A DNA stretch of 64,000 bases from Ciona intestinalis (lineage: Eukaryota; Chordata; Ascidiacea; Phlebobranchia; Cionidae). Positions 47,552 to 61,400 of this stretch are shown here, piece after piece; the first letter of the stretch is position 1; the number at the start of each line of letters is the position of its first letter. The notes beneath the pieces are model-generated. The model ran no database searches. It saw only the letters and a program-made list of their open reading frames with translations, and was not told the origin of the DNA. The stretch spans positions 1,957,231 to 2,021,230 of the forward strand of contig NC_020175.2 in the NCBI RefSeq assembly GCF_000224145.3. Reading direction: 5' to 3'. The translations under genes and the position numbers were made by a program.

Positions 47552-48660
47552 TAAAGCACCGATGGATCAACAATTATTTTGACTAAAGTTTTTTAATAGT
47601 TGCAATATCTACTAAATGTGTTTTATTGAAAATGTCTATATAATGAAACATGGTATGAGCAAAGCTTGAATTTATTTATCAATACTTAATGGACCAACCA
47701 ACACAAGTGTTCATGCACGATGGCATGATATTGCTTGTGACTAATAGCCTTGATAATAAATTACCAAATATGCAACTTTGGGATCTGTAAGTTATTGTAG
47801 TTTTTTTCTTTGGTTCCAACATTTGCAACATTAGTAACTACTGGATTGTAACAATTATCATTAGGTCTGTTGCACACGTGTCAACAATGCTACAAATGTA
47901 TCAGAACTTTTACGCAAATTTTACCTCATTAAATTTCTTCTTTATGATTCTCATCAGCCATCTCAAGAGAAATAGGCATCGCTGATGTGACCAAAACTAA
48001 AACTATATTTTGCAGTTTGCCAAGGAACAGTGGTTTACTGCTACCATTGTAGGTGGATTTGTCCTGGGCAAAACACTAACATTTTAACTCAGTGGTCCCT
48101 AAGCAGTTGTAAAATTGTGGCCCATAACATAATTTTACTTAGTAAAACATAGTGGGCTCGAGATGTATGAAACAAAAACCTGTATTATAACTACTGTCTT
48201 ACTCCCTCCATGCGAGGATAAAAATGTGACATTCATTCTTTTCAACCTACTAAAATATGCAGCATCCTTTCTTACAGTAGTAATCAGTATAACAAAAAAT
48301 AATATAGACGAGCTTCTGCAATGGTTACACTACTACCTGATAATATACATGAACAAAGATGAAAATAAATCACATTTACATTTTATTTGTTTAAAAAAGC
48401 GTTATAATCATGATGTAAAAAGTTGGTCGAGCAGCACACTGCACATTGTATGAAAAAATGACATTAATAAAAAGAACACTTATGGTAAATAGTATACATG
48501 TGATATAAATACAAAATTCAGTATGTATGTATTTTTACAATTGCACAAAAAATTAATTCTGTTCGTTTTGCTAAATTAGCAACCCGGGCAATTACTTTTA
48601 TTTGAATATGTAATAATATTTCTTGAATGCACCTATAATAAAATTTTCTTTTTACTTCTT
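47552..48660. other. Intergenic between convergent genes (LRR and WDR45B)
   Basis: Both flanking genes end here. The LRR polyadenylation signal AATAAA sits at 47550-47555; a minus-strand AATAAA for WDR45B may be at 48382-48387. Otherwise it holds a diverged SINE (48036-48241) and AT-rich sequence. Confidence 0.6.
48036..48241 (+). mobile_element. SINE fragment
   Basis: CTGCTACCATTGTAGGTGG, TCCTGGGCAAAACACTAAC, GAGATGTATGAAACAAAAAC, ATGCGAGGATAAAAATGTGA and an ATTCATT tail, in SINE order. Confidence 0.75.
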
Positions 48661-51600
48661 TCAAGATGAATCTGTCATGTCGAGAAAGTGAGCAAAATAA
48701 TCCCTTGAACATTCACCCTTGTTGTTAAAAGTGAAGCGAAAGTAACTTCCATCATCACATATTGCTTTATAAAGAAATTCATGTTAAAATAAACAATATA
48801 TTCTTAAAATTTATATGGTCAATTATATTAACCATGGTTATAATATGAGGCTATAGTGAAGTATTTTTTTCACATGATTTGAAAACAAAAATCTTACCAA
48901 CAACAGCTGAAGAATCTGATGTAAACGCACAAATACATTGAGAGGAGGTTGGAACATTAAATCGACTAAAACTCCATTGGCTGCTAAAATACTTGGGCAG
49001 GAAACGAGATGAAGAACTTTAAATAAAAAAAATTAAAACAGTGTCATTTTATATTTTACCAATTTAAATATTTAACAGTGCACCATGTTATTTCGGCAGT
49101 GTTTTTCAACTTTCTTTAATCCACAAACGCTTCTAAATAGTCTTGCAAAACATTAAAATAGTTAACAATTAGTAATTAGTATCACTATTTGCAAAGGGAT
49201 TTTGTAAAGGACTGGAAAACGCATTTATTTCTAAGTTTTTGTCTTTTTCAAATGGCATTTAAGAACATTGTGTTAAACCGGGGAAGTTGGAACACATGAA
49301 ACATAAACAAATAAATTTCTTGTGAAACACTTGGTGACCTTTCACGGAGTACGAGTGTACTGTGGAACATTGCTTTAAAATGACTATATTAATTAAGGTA
49401 TAGGTAGTTGACTTTATGTGGGGAAAGATCTGAATTTGTTGCCTTTTTATTCAACTTTGTATGTTGACTGTTAATTTTCCTTTAAGTGACCACTGTATTC
49501 AAAATATTCCATATACAGTGTTTCCTATTAACAAAGAAAAAACATTAACCTGTTAGGCTTAGTTGTTGGTGGTACTTCATCATTGATAGAAAATATATGT
49601 ACAGTCCCGTGATCACTTGAAGCACACAACAATGTAGAATCCACGTTAAAATTGATGCTTGAATACAAAATTAACACTGATTTATAAATACAATTAGTTA
49701 GTTTTTCTAAACACCATTTAATTTATATTTTGTTTAAATATCAGGTACTGTAACAGTACGGTGCGCTATTGTCACATATTTCTGCTTGCAAGTTGCAACC
49801 AAACCAGTGGATGTTTCTACAACACCACACAATACATGATATAGTAGGGTGGGGAAAGACGGGACACCTTTAGCACATAATATCTGAATATCCATTTGAA
49901 TGTTCTTTGTTTATTACCAAATGAGGTGAGAAAATAGAATGAAAAGATGTCCCATCCTCCCCCACCCTACTATATACTGTTTCTAATAAAGCAGTATCGC
50001 TAAAGAGCGGCAAAATGAACAATATGGTTTCTTATTACAAAAAAATATATTTTTCTGTTAATGACATACATTTCTGTAATAATAGTTTGGGGTAAAAAAT
50101 ATTGTTGTAGGGTCTCTTTGATGTAGTGCAAAATAAAAACAGACATTCTTTATATTTACCAATATATTTTGGCATTTCCAGAACCTCTTCTCAGCTCACC
50201 AACTTGATTACCATTTGTTGTATCAAATATTCTTATTAATGTCCCCTAAATAACATGAAATGCTATATTAAGGCACTGTATGCATGTTATTTTTTATTTA
50301 TACAACACTTACTTTATGAGACGCTGTGGCTAATCTTGACCCATCTACATTGAGTGCAAGGCATGAAATGGGTCCATCGTGCGCATGGATGTCAAGAGGT
50401 AATGCTTGGGTGTCCATTAAATCAACAGCCTAGTTAAACAAGTATTAATAGAAGTTATAGAATCACACAACTAAATATCAATTTATTACCTGAACATTCC
50501 CTGTTGTTTTCGAGGGAAATACTAACAAAGATCTGCTGCTGCTTGGACATAACTGACATATTCCTAAAAGTATGAAAGAATGAATTAAACATATTTTTCC
50601 TTGTGGAAGAGGCAATGACAATTGTTACAACATGGGCTTCTGTTTTATACACTTTGTTAAAGTTCAAGAGTTGCTATGTTCTGACAAACATGTAAAACTT
50701 TATGGTTAATTATTTTATTTTGTCTTTTTTCTGTATAGCTGATAATTCGAACGACTGTGTAGGCTAGATTGCAATTTTTGAGCTGTTAAGTGTGTTGCAC
50801 AAGAATACATATACCCATAGTTGTGGCAGCGTTATAAGACATAATTGGTTACACAATGCAGGTAACACATCATAAAGCTTTCATAAAGGTTGGTGCAATA
50901 TAAGTAATCAAAAACTTTTTATTGTAAAAGAATTTAATCAATGTTGTCACACAATTCAACATAAATACCAATAAAATATAATGGTAGTTTTTTAAATGTT
51001 AAAATTAAAATATATTTATATATAATAACAAAACCTTCAGGATTATTTGTAGTTTCCAAGACATGAATGGGTTGAGGGTGTTGCGTGAATGTGAAAACTT
51101 TTATTAACCGATCTAAAGCGACAACGATTCTGTCACGCCGCAATCTTACTGAACGAACATCAGATGAGAAAGACAACTCAATGACAACCTTTTTCTTCAA
51201 ATCATCCCAAATCATTACTGAACAAATTATATTTTTTGTTAGTAACTTAAAAGTTTGAAAATACATGTATCACTTAAACTACACAATATAATGAATCCAG
51301 ACCTCATCTAGATTCATATTATTTCATAATTTGACAGGTTTGACAGTAATTATTTTCATAATTTTTTATGATTTGATTTTCCTAATATTTTATTTATATA
51401 AAACAAAGTGGCTGAATAAGTTAGAAGCTTATTTGTTTGATCTTACCATGAACACTGTGCCAAACATTAGAAATTTACTTTTTACTGAATTAGACTTCAG
51501 TGATTAAGCAATGTCAGCTCCTGATTTCTAAAAATTGTTGGAGGTTAGGGTTAATGGTGACATGGCTTTTGCCTTTTATTAAAGTGTCATACTAACAAAG

Positions 51601-54080
51601 ATTTGACGACACCACCGAGTGTCAAGGGAAGAAATCAGCAACCAAAAAATTTTTGAAATATTACCTTTGTTTTTTGGATACAACTCGGAAGTGCCAGATC
51701 CCACTACAGCAAGGTAATTGCATCGAAACAACATCTCAGCATGAGCTATTCCACAAGGGTCAGGAAAGTCTAATAATTTGATTTGTAAAATTAAAATTTG
51801 GATGAAGCTTTCCTAATTTAAAATTAAGCGGTTGTTTAGATAGTGAAGGGTTTGTCATTCTACCATGAAAGAATAAACGAATGTTGCTACAGTGTTTTTA
51901 AGCATTTTACAAAAATTCCATAAGTTTTATGCCAATATATTATCTATTAAACCAAGAACTGCTGCTGTTGTATAAACTTGACGAGGGACAATCTGTTATT
52001 TAAATATCGGTCTAATTTTATTTTGTTTGTTTTAAGAGTAGGCAATTTCCTTGGCAAAATTCGTACTTATTGTCAAAACTTCTAAACATTTTTAGCAAAT
52101 TTAAGTGTTGCCTTGCAGATTTCTATGCAGTTTTGCTGTAATTGTCATTTTGGCACAAACAGAGAGTTGCATTTGTAGAAACCCCATGGGTACAATCATC
52201 TCTTAAAGGTAAAAAATTCTGGCTCAAGTAATATGATGTACAAACTAATTAAACTGTTCAATTTTTTTAATATAGGTGATCATTTTGCTAGACTACTATT
52301 TATAAAATTTTTCACAAAGGTTGTTTTGTCTAATTATTACTAGTGAGATATTGTCTGCCTTTGAATACAACAGGCCACAAGTTTTCTTTATTTACTTCTT
52401 CATAACAAAAGTTTAACAACAACATGAATGAAACAAACTTGCTATAGAACGAACATCATGAGATTTTTTAATAATAAAAAAGCATGAAGTATATAACATA
52501 CATATATACAAAAAAAATTAAACAAAAATCATTATTTATCATGAAATATTTTACTTGTACTATGTTGTAAAAATAAAGTCAGGTTTAGACTGCAAGTAAA
52601 CTGCTTGTTTTTGACATCACATGCCCTAATGCAACATAACTATTACCTATCGATGATGACGTTTTATAATATAACAATCGAGATGAATGTGCCCACTACC
52701 TAACCACCCACGAAATCGAAACATTGTGTATGAGCCGCACATTTTTACAACCTGCGCTGCGGATAAATAGCTTAATTGCTTTTTGCTACACACTTAAATA
52801 TGCCCAAATAAAATGAAAAAAAGGATGTTTTAAAATTTAAAAGACGTTTACATATATTTTATTGCGAAAAAAATAGGAAATTGCTTTTTTTAAATGAGAC
52901 CAAAATTGGGATTACGAGTACATAAAAAGAACTTCACTACCAACATTTATGTAACCTGTGGTAGGACCGCAACATTTGGCACGATACGCAGTAAGAGGTT
53001 TATACAGCAGCAGGGTACGAATTATTATTTTGATAGTTCATGTTATACAATTCTCAAGAGCAATAACTTGCTTTTTACATTACTTATCGACAGTACTAGT
53101 TTTCAGAATAATGCTCTTTGGGCGAACAAGCTTCATGCTTGTAAGTTAAAATTTCATCATAATTTAATTAGTTACGAAACTCCTGAATTCCAAAAGGTTG
53201 ATCAAGTAAATCGCTTATTGATATTATAACAAGAATAATTATTGTGTCAATTACCATTTTTGTAAAAATAATGTAAATTTACTGTGCTGACGGAAATAAT
53301 CAACGTGTCTTTCTGCTCTATGGCATAACAACACTGGGTTGATTAAGAAAATTTTACAAAGCATTTAAAATAGACGGCACTAGTGAAGAATCTTTCGGTA
53401 CATAGCAGAATAGGCTGGTGGAAAGTGTTAGTGGTTGGTGGTTAGGGGGTTAGGTGTTGATAGTTAGTGGTTAACTGGTTAGGGGTTAGTGGTTAGCAAA
53501 TCAGGTGAGAGGGAAGACTCTTCATTAGCACCAAATAGACTACTTTTAGGTTTATTACCACATAAATATTAAAGGTGAGTGACACTTAACACTGATTTCA
53601 GTGCATCCACTAACAAATCAAAACAAGTTAATGCCAGTCCAATAAAATGGTGCAGCATGACTTAATTTGTTAAACATAATTATCACCTTGACGTTCCTTT
53701 TCCTTGAGTGGAAATGTGTTATAAACACGAAACCCATTTGTCATTCCACAAACAAAACAACCTGGAAATATACTTGAATTTAAAATTATTTAGTCTCATG
53801 GTAAAAATGGAAATAAATTCTAAAATAAACAACAACAGGCTGAAAATGTTTCGTTATTATGACATAAATTATCAGTCTTGCACCTCCAAGATTTTACAAA
53901 AACCAGTTTTTGCTTAAAAATTTGTACATAGATTGACAATAGAGATGCTCAAATGTCATCTAAAGGTACCAGCAAAGTTTTTTTTTCGTTGGTATGTCCC
54001 TCTAAGCAGGTAAACAATCGCTACTCCGTAATAAACTTACCATGGTCCTGATTAAATGAGCAACACAACAACGACGCCAT
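48661..54080 (-). CDS. WDR45B: PROPPIN WD40 protein, WIPI3 type
   Basis: Seven-bladed beta-propeller that binds PI3P/PI(3,5)P2 on autophagic and endosomal membranes. Ten exons: 54041-54080, 53687-53761, 51665-51769, 51035-51217, 50490-50563, 50313-50429, 50160-50245, 49550-49657, 48898-49016, 48661-48764; 1,011 bp, 336 residues against 344 in human. Near-identity to WIPI3 is plain: [74 protein letters not shown] and the tail HFLDMTDSS. The phosphoinositide motif L-R-R-G is in exon 7 (GELRRGSG). Exon 2 (75 bp) was found by homology inside a 2.3-kb gap. WDR45/WIPI4 is the alternative, but the DLKKKxVIEL and C-terminal sequence fit WDR45B better. Confidence 0.93.
49840..49976. mobile_element. 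MITE copy with internal deletion
   Basis: Both ends are perfect (TATAGTAGGGTGGGGAAAGA; CCCCCACCCTACTATA), but it is only 137 bp: about 55 bp of the centre found in other copies is missing. It lies in WDR45B intron 7. Confidence 0.85.
53413..53505 (+). repeat. Degenerate GGTTAG-rich tract
   Basis: About ten GGTTAG/GGTTGG-type hexamers in a row (TGGTTGGTGGTTAGGGGGTT, then GGTTAGGGGTTAGTGGTTAG), G/T-only on one strand. It resembles decayed telomere-type (TTAGGG) repeat inside WDR45B intron 2; a plain G/T simple repeat is equally possible. Confidence 0.6.
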
Positions 54081-55425
54081 GTAGAACTTGCAAATTTCCT
54101 AATACTGTATTGAAAATTTGTGTCTTTTTTGACGCCAAAATGAAGTAGATAGTAAATAAAAAAGGTAACTGCTTTTTTCTTTTGTTCTCTCGGACGAATA
54201 TGACGTAACGTTTGTGTGATATTGCTGGAGAAATAAAGATGTTATTTTATCTTAAAAACGTATTCTGGTGTATACTGCATAAATCTAAACAAACCCATGA
54301 AAGGGGGCAAGTACAACACACCGATTTTGTGTATATTATAAAATACATTTGTTTTTAAAGTTCTTGAAAGAAAGTTGTTACTCTCAAGCAAGCGGTGAAA
54401 AATGTTGGTGCGCTGGACCAGAGTCAAATCTACCCATATACAAACTTTCATTTATTTGTTGGTATGTGCCTAGAAATAAGGTTCACATACAATAAACATC
54501 TACATAGCAAAAACAAATAAATATTCTTCTATGAAAAACTAGTATAAGAGCACAACCATAGCCGAAAACTTTTTAGAATGTGGAACAGGCAGGGATATAG
54601 TTAGACTTTTTTGATGCGAATGTTTATACTATACATTAATAATTTTGGTAGATTAACTACAAGTTGCAATGCTGTTAATATAAAAAAAAGAATTTGTGTC
54701 CCGCATTACCCCACTTTATAGTTTTATGTTGCCAATTTTTAAATAATTTGCTTTTAGTTTAAGAGTTTATATCTCACGTGGAACTTAAACATAAAATACT
54801 GATAAGATAATAAATGAAAAATATATTCGAAACTTAGTCTTAGGCACTTGGGAGGAAATTTATGAGAAGTGGCTTGTGCGAAAAATGGCATAGCAATATT
54901 AAATTTGTGACAAAAAAAAACAAGCTTTGTCTTAAGTTATTTCAATTATTTTGTTTTAAAATACGCATTTGTGGAGTCCTATCTTACTCCACCCTGTATA
55001 TATACGTATTTTCATTGCAACAGACTTAATGGAAATTGCTCCACTCCAAACCTAGGGGTCACTAATGGGTTGTCCAAATTGTCAGACACGTAAAAAATCA
55101 TCTGCATAGTTACAATTGTGGTAACTGGCATGAGGGTTAATAGTAACATACATGCTAACTCGTAAGCTGGCATGAGGTGTTAAACCTGTGTGATAAGGAC
55201 TGTCGTTTTACGGCCACGCGAGGGTAAACTAAGCTACATTCATTCATCATTAAACTATCTAAATGACGTCATAGATATGTACCCAACCTTTGCATCAAAT
55301 CATTTCAGCTCTCTTGTATATCTAAAAACGAGACATGCTTTTTGAAAATAAAATAACGAGTAAAGATAAAAAATATTATGAAAACCGATTTTTTCATTCG
55401 ACAAATAAGAAGCAATTAACTTTAA
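54081..55425. other. Intergenic: WDR45B 5' side and AF10 3' side
   Basis: Genes on both sides run leftward. The stretch holds a SINE (55020-55247) and otherwise AT-rich sequence with no ORF I would support. The WDR45B promoter should lie in the first few hundred bases. Confidence 0.6.
55020..55247 (+). mobile_element. SINE copy lacking the head
   Basis: CCTAGGGGTCACTAATGGG, GTAACATACATGCTAACTCG, GGCATGAGGTGTTAAACC, GGCCACGCGAGGGTAAACTA and an ATTCATTCATC tail. Confidence 0.8.
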
Positions 55426-58400
55426 TTAAATGTTGTTTGTATAAAACTGGTAAGCAGGTGTATTTGAAGGTGCTGGGTTAGCTGGTTTGTGAAACTTTGG
55501 ATCTTGGTATTGCAATTCTCCCGTTTTATTTAAATGTTTGGTTGCAGAGAAAGATGAAGATAGGTTGGCTTTCAATGCAAGCAGTTGGTTTCTTGTGTGT
55601 TTTAACATTTCGAGGTTACTTTCAAGTTGTAGGTTTTCTTCCCTTACATTCTGTAGCATTTTCAGAAGTGGTGCAACTAAAATTATAGACAAATAGTTTA
55701 AACTGCCGCATGCGGTTTACAAAGACATGTAATTAAATAAAACAAACACTTAAAAGTGGTTATTTAAATTCACGAACAACTTGCAATAAAAGACATGGCT
55801 TTTTTTACTGTGGATATGTGTTTTAATATATCGAGGTTGCCTTTTTTTCTCATTTTTATGTAATTCATTAAAAAACATGGAGTTGAGTCTTTTTTATTTG
55901 TTTATTTATTTTGTTTATTTGCAAGAAAATGACAAGCATTATATTAACTTCTTTGTTTTTACACAACTTTGTTGCTGGTTAATTTGAACTTACCCGAGGA
56001 AGGTGCTCCGAACTCATGAAAGAACTCCAACATATCGGACTTTTGTAATTGAATGAGGTTTTCGATAGCTGTGAGCCCATCATCAGATGTTGCTTGATCA
56101 GGTGGTAAAGTGAGTCTTGTAAAAAGTATATTCGAATTACAAACCAAAGTTAATGATGCCATTGAGTTCCTATTATTTGCGTATGCCAACTGTATTCATT
56201 AAATCAAACATTTTTCAAAAGATCTACTTAAATTAGCTTTAATTTACAGATATGAACCATGAATAAGAAAATTTCAAAGCTGCCAAAACTGTCATTGGCG
56301 GACATTGACTTGGAATTAGAAAATATAATTTCTAGATCACGTATGAACTTACTTGCGCTTCCCAATATCAGTTGGTTGAGAAGGTTTTAAACTTTCTTCA
56401 CCAAACGTTGACAAATTTATTACACTGTGTTTGGGTGCTACTGCATAACCAATATCTTGTAAAATATTTTTTTCTGCTTTTCGACCTGATGGTGCTTTCT
56501 GTAATGCAACCTTAGTAATTGGTTTCAATTTCTGTTCTTTGCTTAATTTAGCAGGAGTCAGTTCTCCACCTGTAATATTCAAATCAATGTTTGTGAAATT
56601 TATTACTAATATTTAATATGTTTAGGCTAACCACAACCGTTTTAAATAAAGTCAGCGGCATATAGTTATAACTAAGGTAGCTCCAGTGTTAAGTAGGTAT
56701 GCTCGTGTAAGCAGTACTTGTATAACAATTATACACAAAACAATCTCTTAGTAATTTTTCAATTCAGCAATTTTAAATGATCAGTACAATAATTAATTTA
56801 TTTACCATTAAAATTTGTTTGTATTCTTGCATACATAAGGCTAATTTTTATTTATGTGAATAACTATTAGTGAAATCTGATACTTTATTATTTTGTTAAT
56901 AATTAGGAATTATTCAGTATAAACTACCTGATCGTTTTTTTGCGGGTTTTCGTTTAATTTTTTTTTCGGATTCCTTTACATGTTTTTCTTTTATACCAGT
57001 ATTCTGTTGTTCCAGTGAATCTAAATACAAAATGTCTATTGGATGAAATTTCTAAATTTAATCGCACACTTTTAGAAACCCACTTTATTATTTAGGTTTA
57101 TTGTAAAAGAGTGGAAGGAACAAACAATATAATAGGCTAAAACACAATACACAGGTAAATAGAAATTCATTCAAACAACTGACACAATTTTAAACTATTA
57201 CCTGGTGTAGTGAATACGGTTGGTTCCTGTTTAATAGCGGAAATTGCGGCTTCAGCAAGTGAAGAAAGAGTAAAAGTATTTGATGCACTTTTATTAGTTG
57301 TATCTATTTTATCTTCACAAACTGGTTGCTCAACTTTGTTCGCCATAGTGGAGCTGTCCTGTAAAAACAAACATGTAAAAAAAAGTTGACATAAATATAT
57401 ATCTATTATATTAATATAAACCATCTATGAATAAATAAATGAATGTAACTTACTTTACCCTCAAGTGGCCGGAAAACAGTCGCTATAACACTAGTGTTCT
57501 GTTTTATACACCTCATGCCAACTCACAAGTTATCAAGTATGTTACTTGTGGGTTATTTTTTCATTTTTGTTATGTATGGCTGATAATTTGAACAACCCAT
57601 TAATGACCACTGGGTTGAAGCAATTGCTGTTGAGTGTCTTGGCCAAGAACACGTACACACGATAGCAGCGCCGAGTGTTTTTCTGGATTATAGGCAGGTG
57701 CACTTTCCACTTTGCTACGATGCCGGACAATGAATAAAAATAACTAATTTCCTCATATGGTTAAGCAACAATAGAAAAATATTAATAAACTGGCCTATAT
57801 TTGCACATACTTTGTAGCTAAAGGTTGTACAAAGAGTCAAACTTACTTGAACTAAAGCGACTGTTTGTGGTGACCTAACTTCAGCGTTATTTGTCAAAGC
57901 ATAGTTTGGATCCAATTGCGGTCTGCATAAAATCTATAGTTACAAAATTGTACCAACAAACTAAAATGTTTAAATCACTTGTTTACTCACTTGATATCTT
58001 TTGGTGAACGACACGTTTCATCATATGGGTTGGATGGGAGTCGATACACCTGTAAAACATACAAAAGATTTGTATCAGCTTAAAAAAAATCAAAAACCAA
58101 AACTGATAGAGTCATAGGGATTATTTCTTCCACCAAACATTTTATATTAGGCTTTTGCCCTTTAATGTTTATATTAAGCCTGCTTGGAACAGTTCATATA
58201 TTTATAAGTGTATTACTAGTTTGTGAAATATGAATAAATATTTCTAATTTATACCATACTATAAATTACTAGCATATTTGTTGTTTCAGATTACTAAGAA
58301 GTAGCAAATGCAAATGTAAAACTTTTTGGGAAATCGAAATCAAATTGCAATACTGAAATATCTATATCCTGTTTATTTAAAATATAATAAAACTAACTAA

Positions 58401-61400
58401 ACTTTTAAGGTTACCTCAACACACTATATAAAAAGTAATTCGATTTAAAACAGTAACTTTAATTTCACATGCACTGTGAACATTAATGTATATAATAATG
58501 ATGTATTTAACACACCAACCTTGCTACAAGATAATTTCTTAAATGGATTGTTTTTCTTTGTTTTTGAGAAATGTTGAGAGCAATAACCGCAATATTTGGT
58601 TGTGTTGCTACTGCCTGCTTCTTCACATAATAAACCAGACATTTGAGCGCTGTAAAGAAAGTTTCTAATCATTAGCTTTAGAAATACATACATTAGAAAT
58701 CTTAAATTTGTTTAACCAACAACAGTGAAATTACTAAAAGTAGATACATGTAAATTGTAATAGGGTGGAAAAAATGGGACACCTTTTCCTTCTATTTTCT
58801 CGTCCCATTTAGTAGTAAACATAGAACATTGGAAGAATTATAAAATCGCATTTTCACGACTCTCATAAACAGTTGTTAACTGTTTAAAACAGGAACAGAA
58901 TATTTGAATATTATGTGCTAAAGGTGTTTTCCCCATCCTACTATATCCGTAAAAATGTATTTACTATAGGGGTTAGATCTGGATTTCATCATGTTTTAGG
59001 CTAACAATGACATTTAAATAAATTGAAACAAATTACCAGGTGACATGAAAACTAAACTTGCAGCCAGATTTTGCACAATCCATGCACGCTCCAGTAGATG
59101 CTGATTTGGGACGTTTCATCTCATCACATATGTAGCAACTCTGTTGTAGTGAGAAATATTATGTGGTAAGCAAGTTAGAACGAGAGAGATTTAAACAGTT
59201 AATGAAAGTGCTTTACTGCTTCTAATTTTTTTTACTGTGGCAACGCAAATCTTAAGAACAAAGTAATATTGAAGCATTGGTGCTTTTAAAAACCTGTAAG
59301 CTTTAAAAATAATATAACATTTGAAACCTTTTCATTAATAGATACAGGCAAGGTGTTAAACATTTTCTATTTTATGCATTGCTAGTGTAACAATTTTTAA
59401 CATAATATTCTGTTTAAATAAGTTGTGTGTTAAAATAAAGTTGTGCTTGCCGAACTAAGTATGACTTTTAGGTACTTATAACTCAAGCAAGCATTCAAAA
59501 AAACTATATCATCCTAAAAACAATAAAAACAATGTCACATGTTAATGTTGTACTGTAAAAATAAGATATATAATACAACAAAGTTTTTAATTAAACAATA
59601 CAAATACAGTTGTAGGATAAATAAGTTTCACTGTGCTACTCCAATGCAGCATAACTAGTAACCACTTGTGCAGTGCATGGGTGACAAAAAATTTCTATAT
59701 ATTGACCTACCTTTGCAAACCTCATGTCTGGAACTTTCTGTAAAGCGATCGGTTCCATTGTCGCCACGTTGCCGAAGCCAACTTCAGGAATATACAATGC
59801 GCAAACAACATGTGCCCAGCCTGTTTGATAATAAAATGATTCTGTGAGAAATAAAAAAATACTATGTGTATCCAATACAAACAAAGAGGTTGGAAAATGC
59901 TGCCCTAAAGGTTTATATAGCTGTTTAATAAATTTATTATAGTTTAATAAAAATTATCTTGGGGTATGCTTGACAAAGGGTGTAAAAGTTGTTCATAAGT
60001 GTACACATTCAACTGTTGAGGCATCACTCTTCGTAAAAACAAAATACTAAATAGTCAAATATAGGTACAAATGTAATATTGTATCATTAAATGGCTTTAG
60101 TCTCAAATGGTATTTAGATTTTATTTTTAAAAGGTGGCATATATTAAGGCTGTGTTTAAAATCGATGTATCACAAAAACGGTATTATTAACCTGGCAATA
60201 GTGCTGCTTATAATAATTTACTTTTTTATGCATTGCTATTGCATGGTAACACAATAAGCCAATATGCAGACTTATTATAAGTAACTCAAGCGTATGTTGT
60301 TTGATGAGTATACTCAGTTGAATATGTTTTTAGCTAAGGTTGATCTGAACTGCTTTAAAATAAAAGTAACCAACCCCTTTATTCGCAGTAGAACCAGTTT
60401 AGAAAACACTACATTATTCCCAAATGCTCATTGAAAATATTCTATGTTGCACAATCTTACATGTCATATCTGTTTTCTTCATAGCTCCACCTTCATGAGG
60501 ACAAAGTTGGCATTTCTGAAAATAAAGGATGGTTGATAAAATTGCTCTCTTTTGAAATCTCTTTTGTTAATTAACTAAAAAGCGTTTCTAGCTGCAAGTT
60601 TGTATATAAAGTAACGTACTCTTTACATTGTGGACTTAATGTAAAACGATGTCCCCCACCCCCAATAAATATTAGTTTGTCCGCCGCTGTTGCCGATAAA
60701 CATTGCAGTGAGTCTCCAGGGTGGCACAAGCAATCACACAAAAATTACCACAATCCTGCATTAATTTAACTGTTTGACCAATAAACAGAACTATTTTAAT
60801 AATTTTTATTTACATTTATTACAATCCAAATTTACCAGTTGTCCAGCTACTTTTGATTCACATCTTTGACAAAACCAAGGGCCAGAGGGAACTTGCACAA
60901 TTCCATAACAGGCTGTAGAATTAATATTAGTTATAAGAAACAGGTTCGGCAGATTCTAACTTATACAAAGATAGGAATGCACATTACAGAATTTCGAATC
61001 CAGGAGATTCGAATCCTTTCGTATTCGAATCTAATTACGGGAATCGGTATTCTGTTTAATGATGTCATCACATGTCACCTCATATTCTGTATAAACAATT
61101 TTTGAAACTTAGTAATTTAAAAAAAATATTTTTGTGTTTGTGGGACTTTCGAGAGTAAACGTTTCGTAACGTCTTTTCATAGCTTGCTATACGTTTCATG
61201 ACGCAAAAACTACCCAATGGTACAATTTTTGATCATTTTACAGCTTGTGATCCAACAAGGCTGCTATGATAGGCTCAATAAGCTGACTTTTGTGGGTAAA
61301 AATATTTTTTCCTATAAATATAAAAAGATTCGAAATTCTAGATTCAGAGGAGCTGTTTGTTTGTCAGGAATCATGACACTCCCTTTTACTGCAAACATGC

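Noticed and set aside
52894..53229. Plus-strand ORF of 111 codons
   Set aside because: Lies inside the large WDR45B intron, shows no known motif and has no splice or promoter context.
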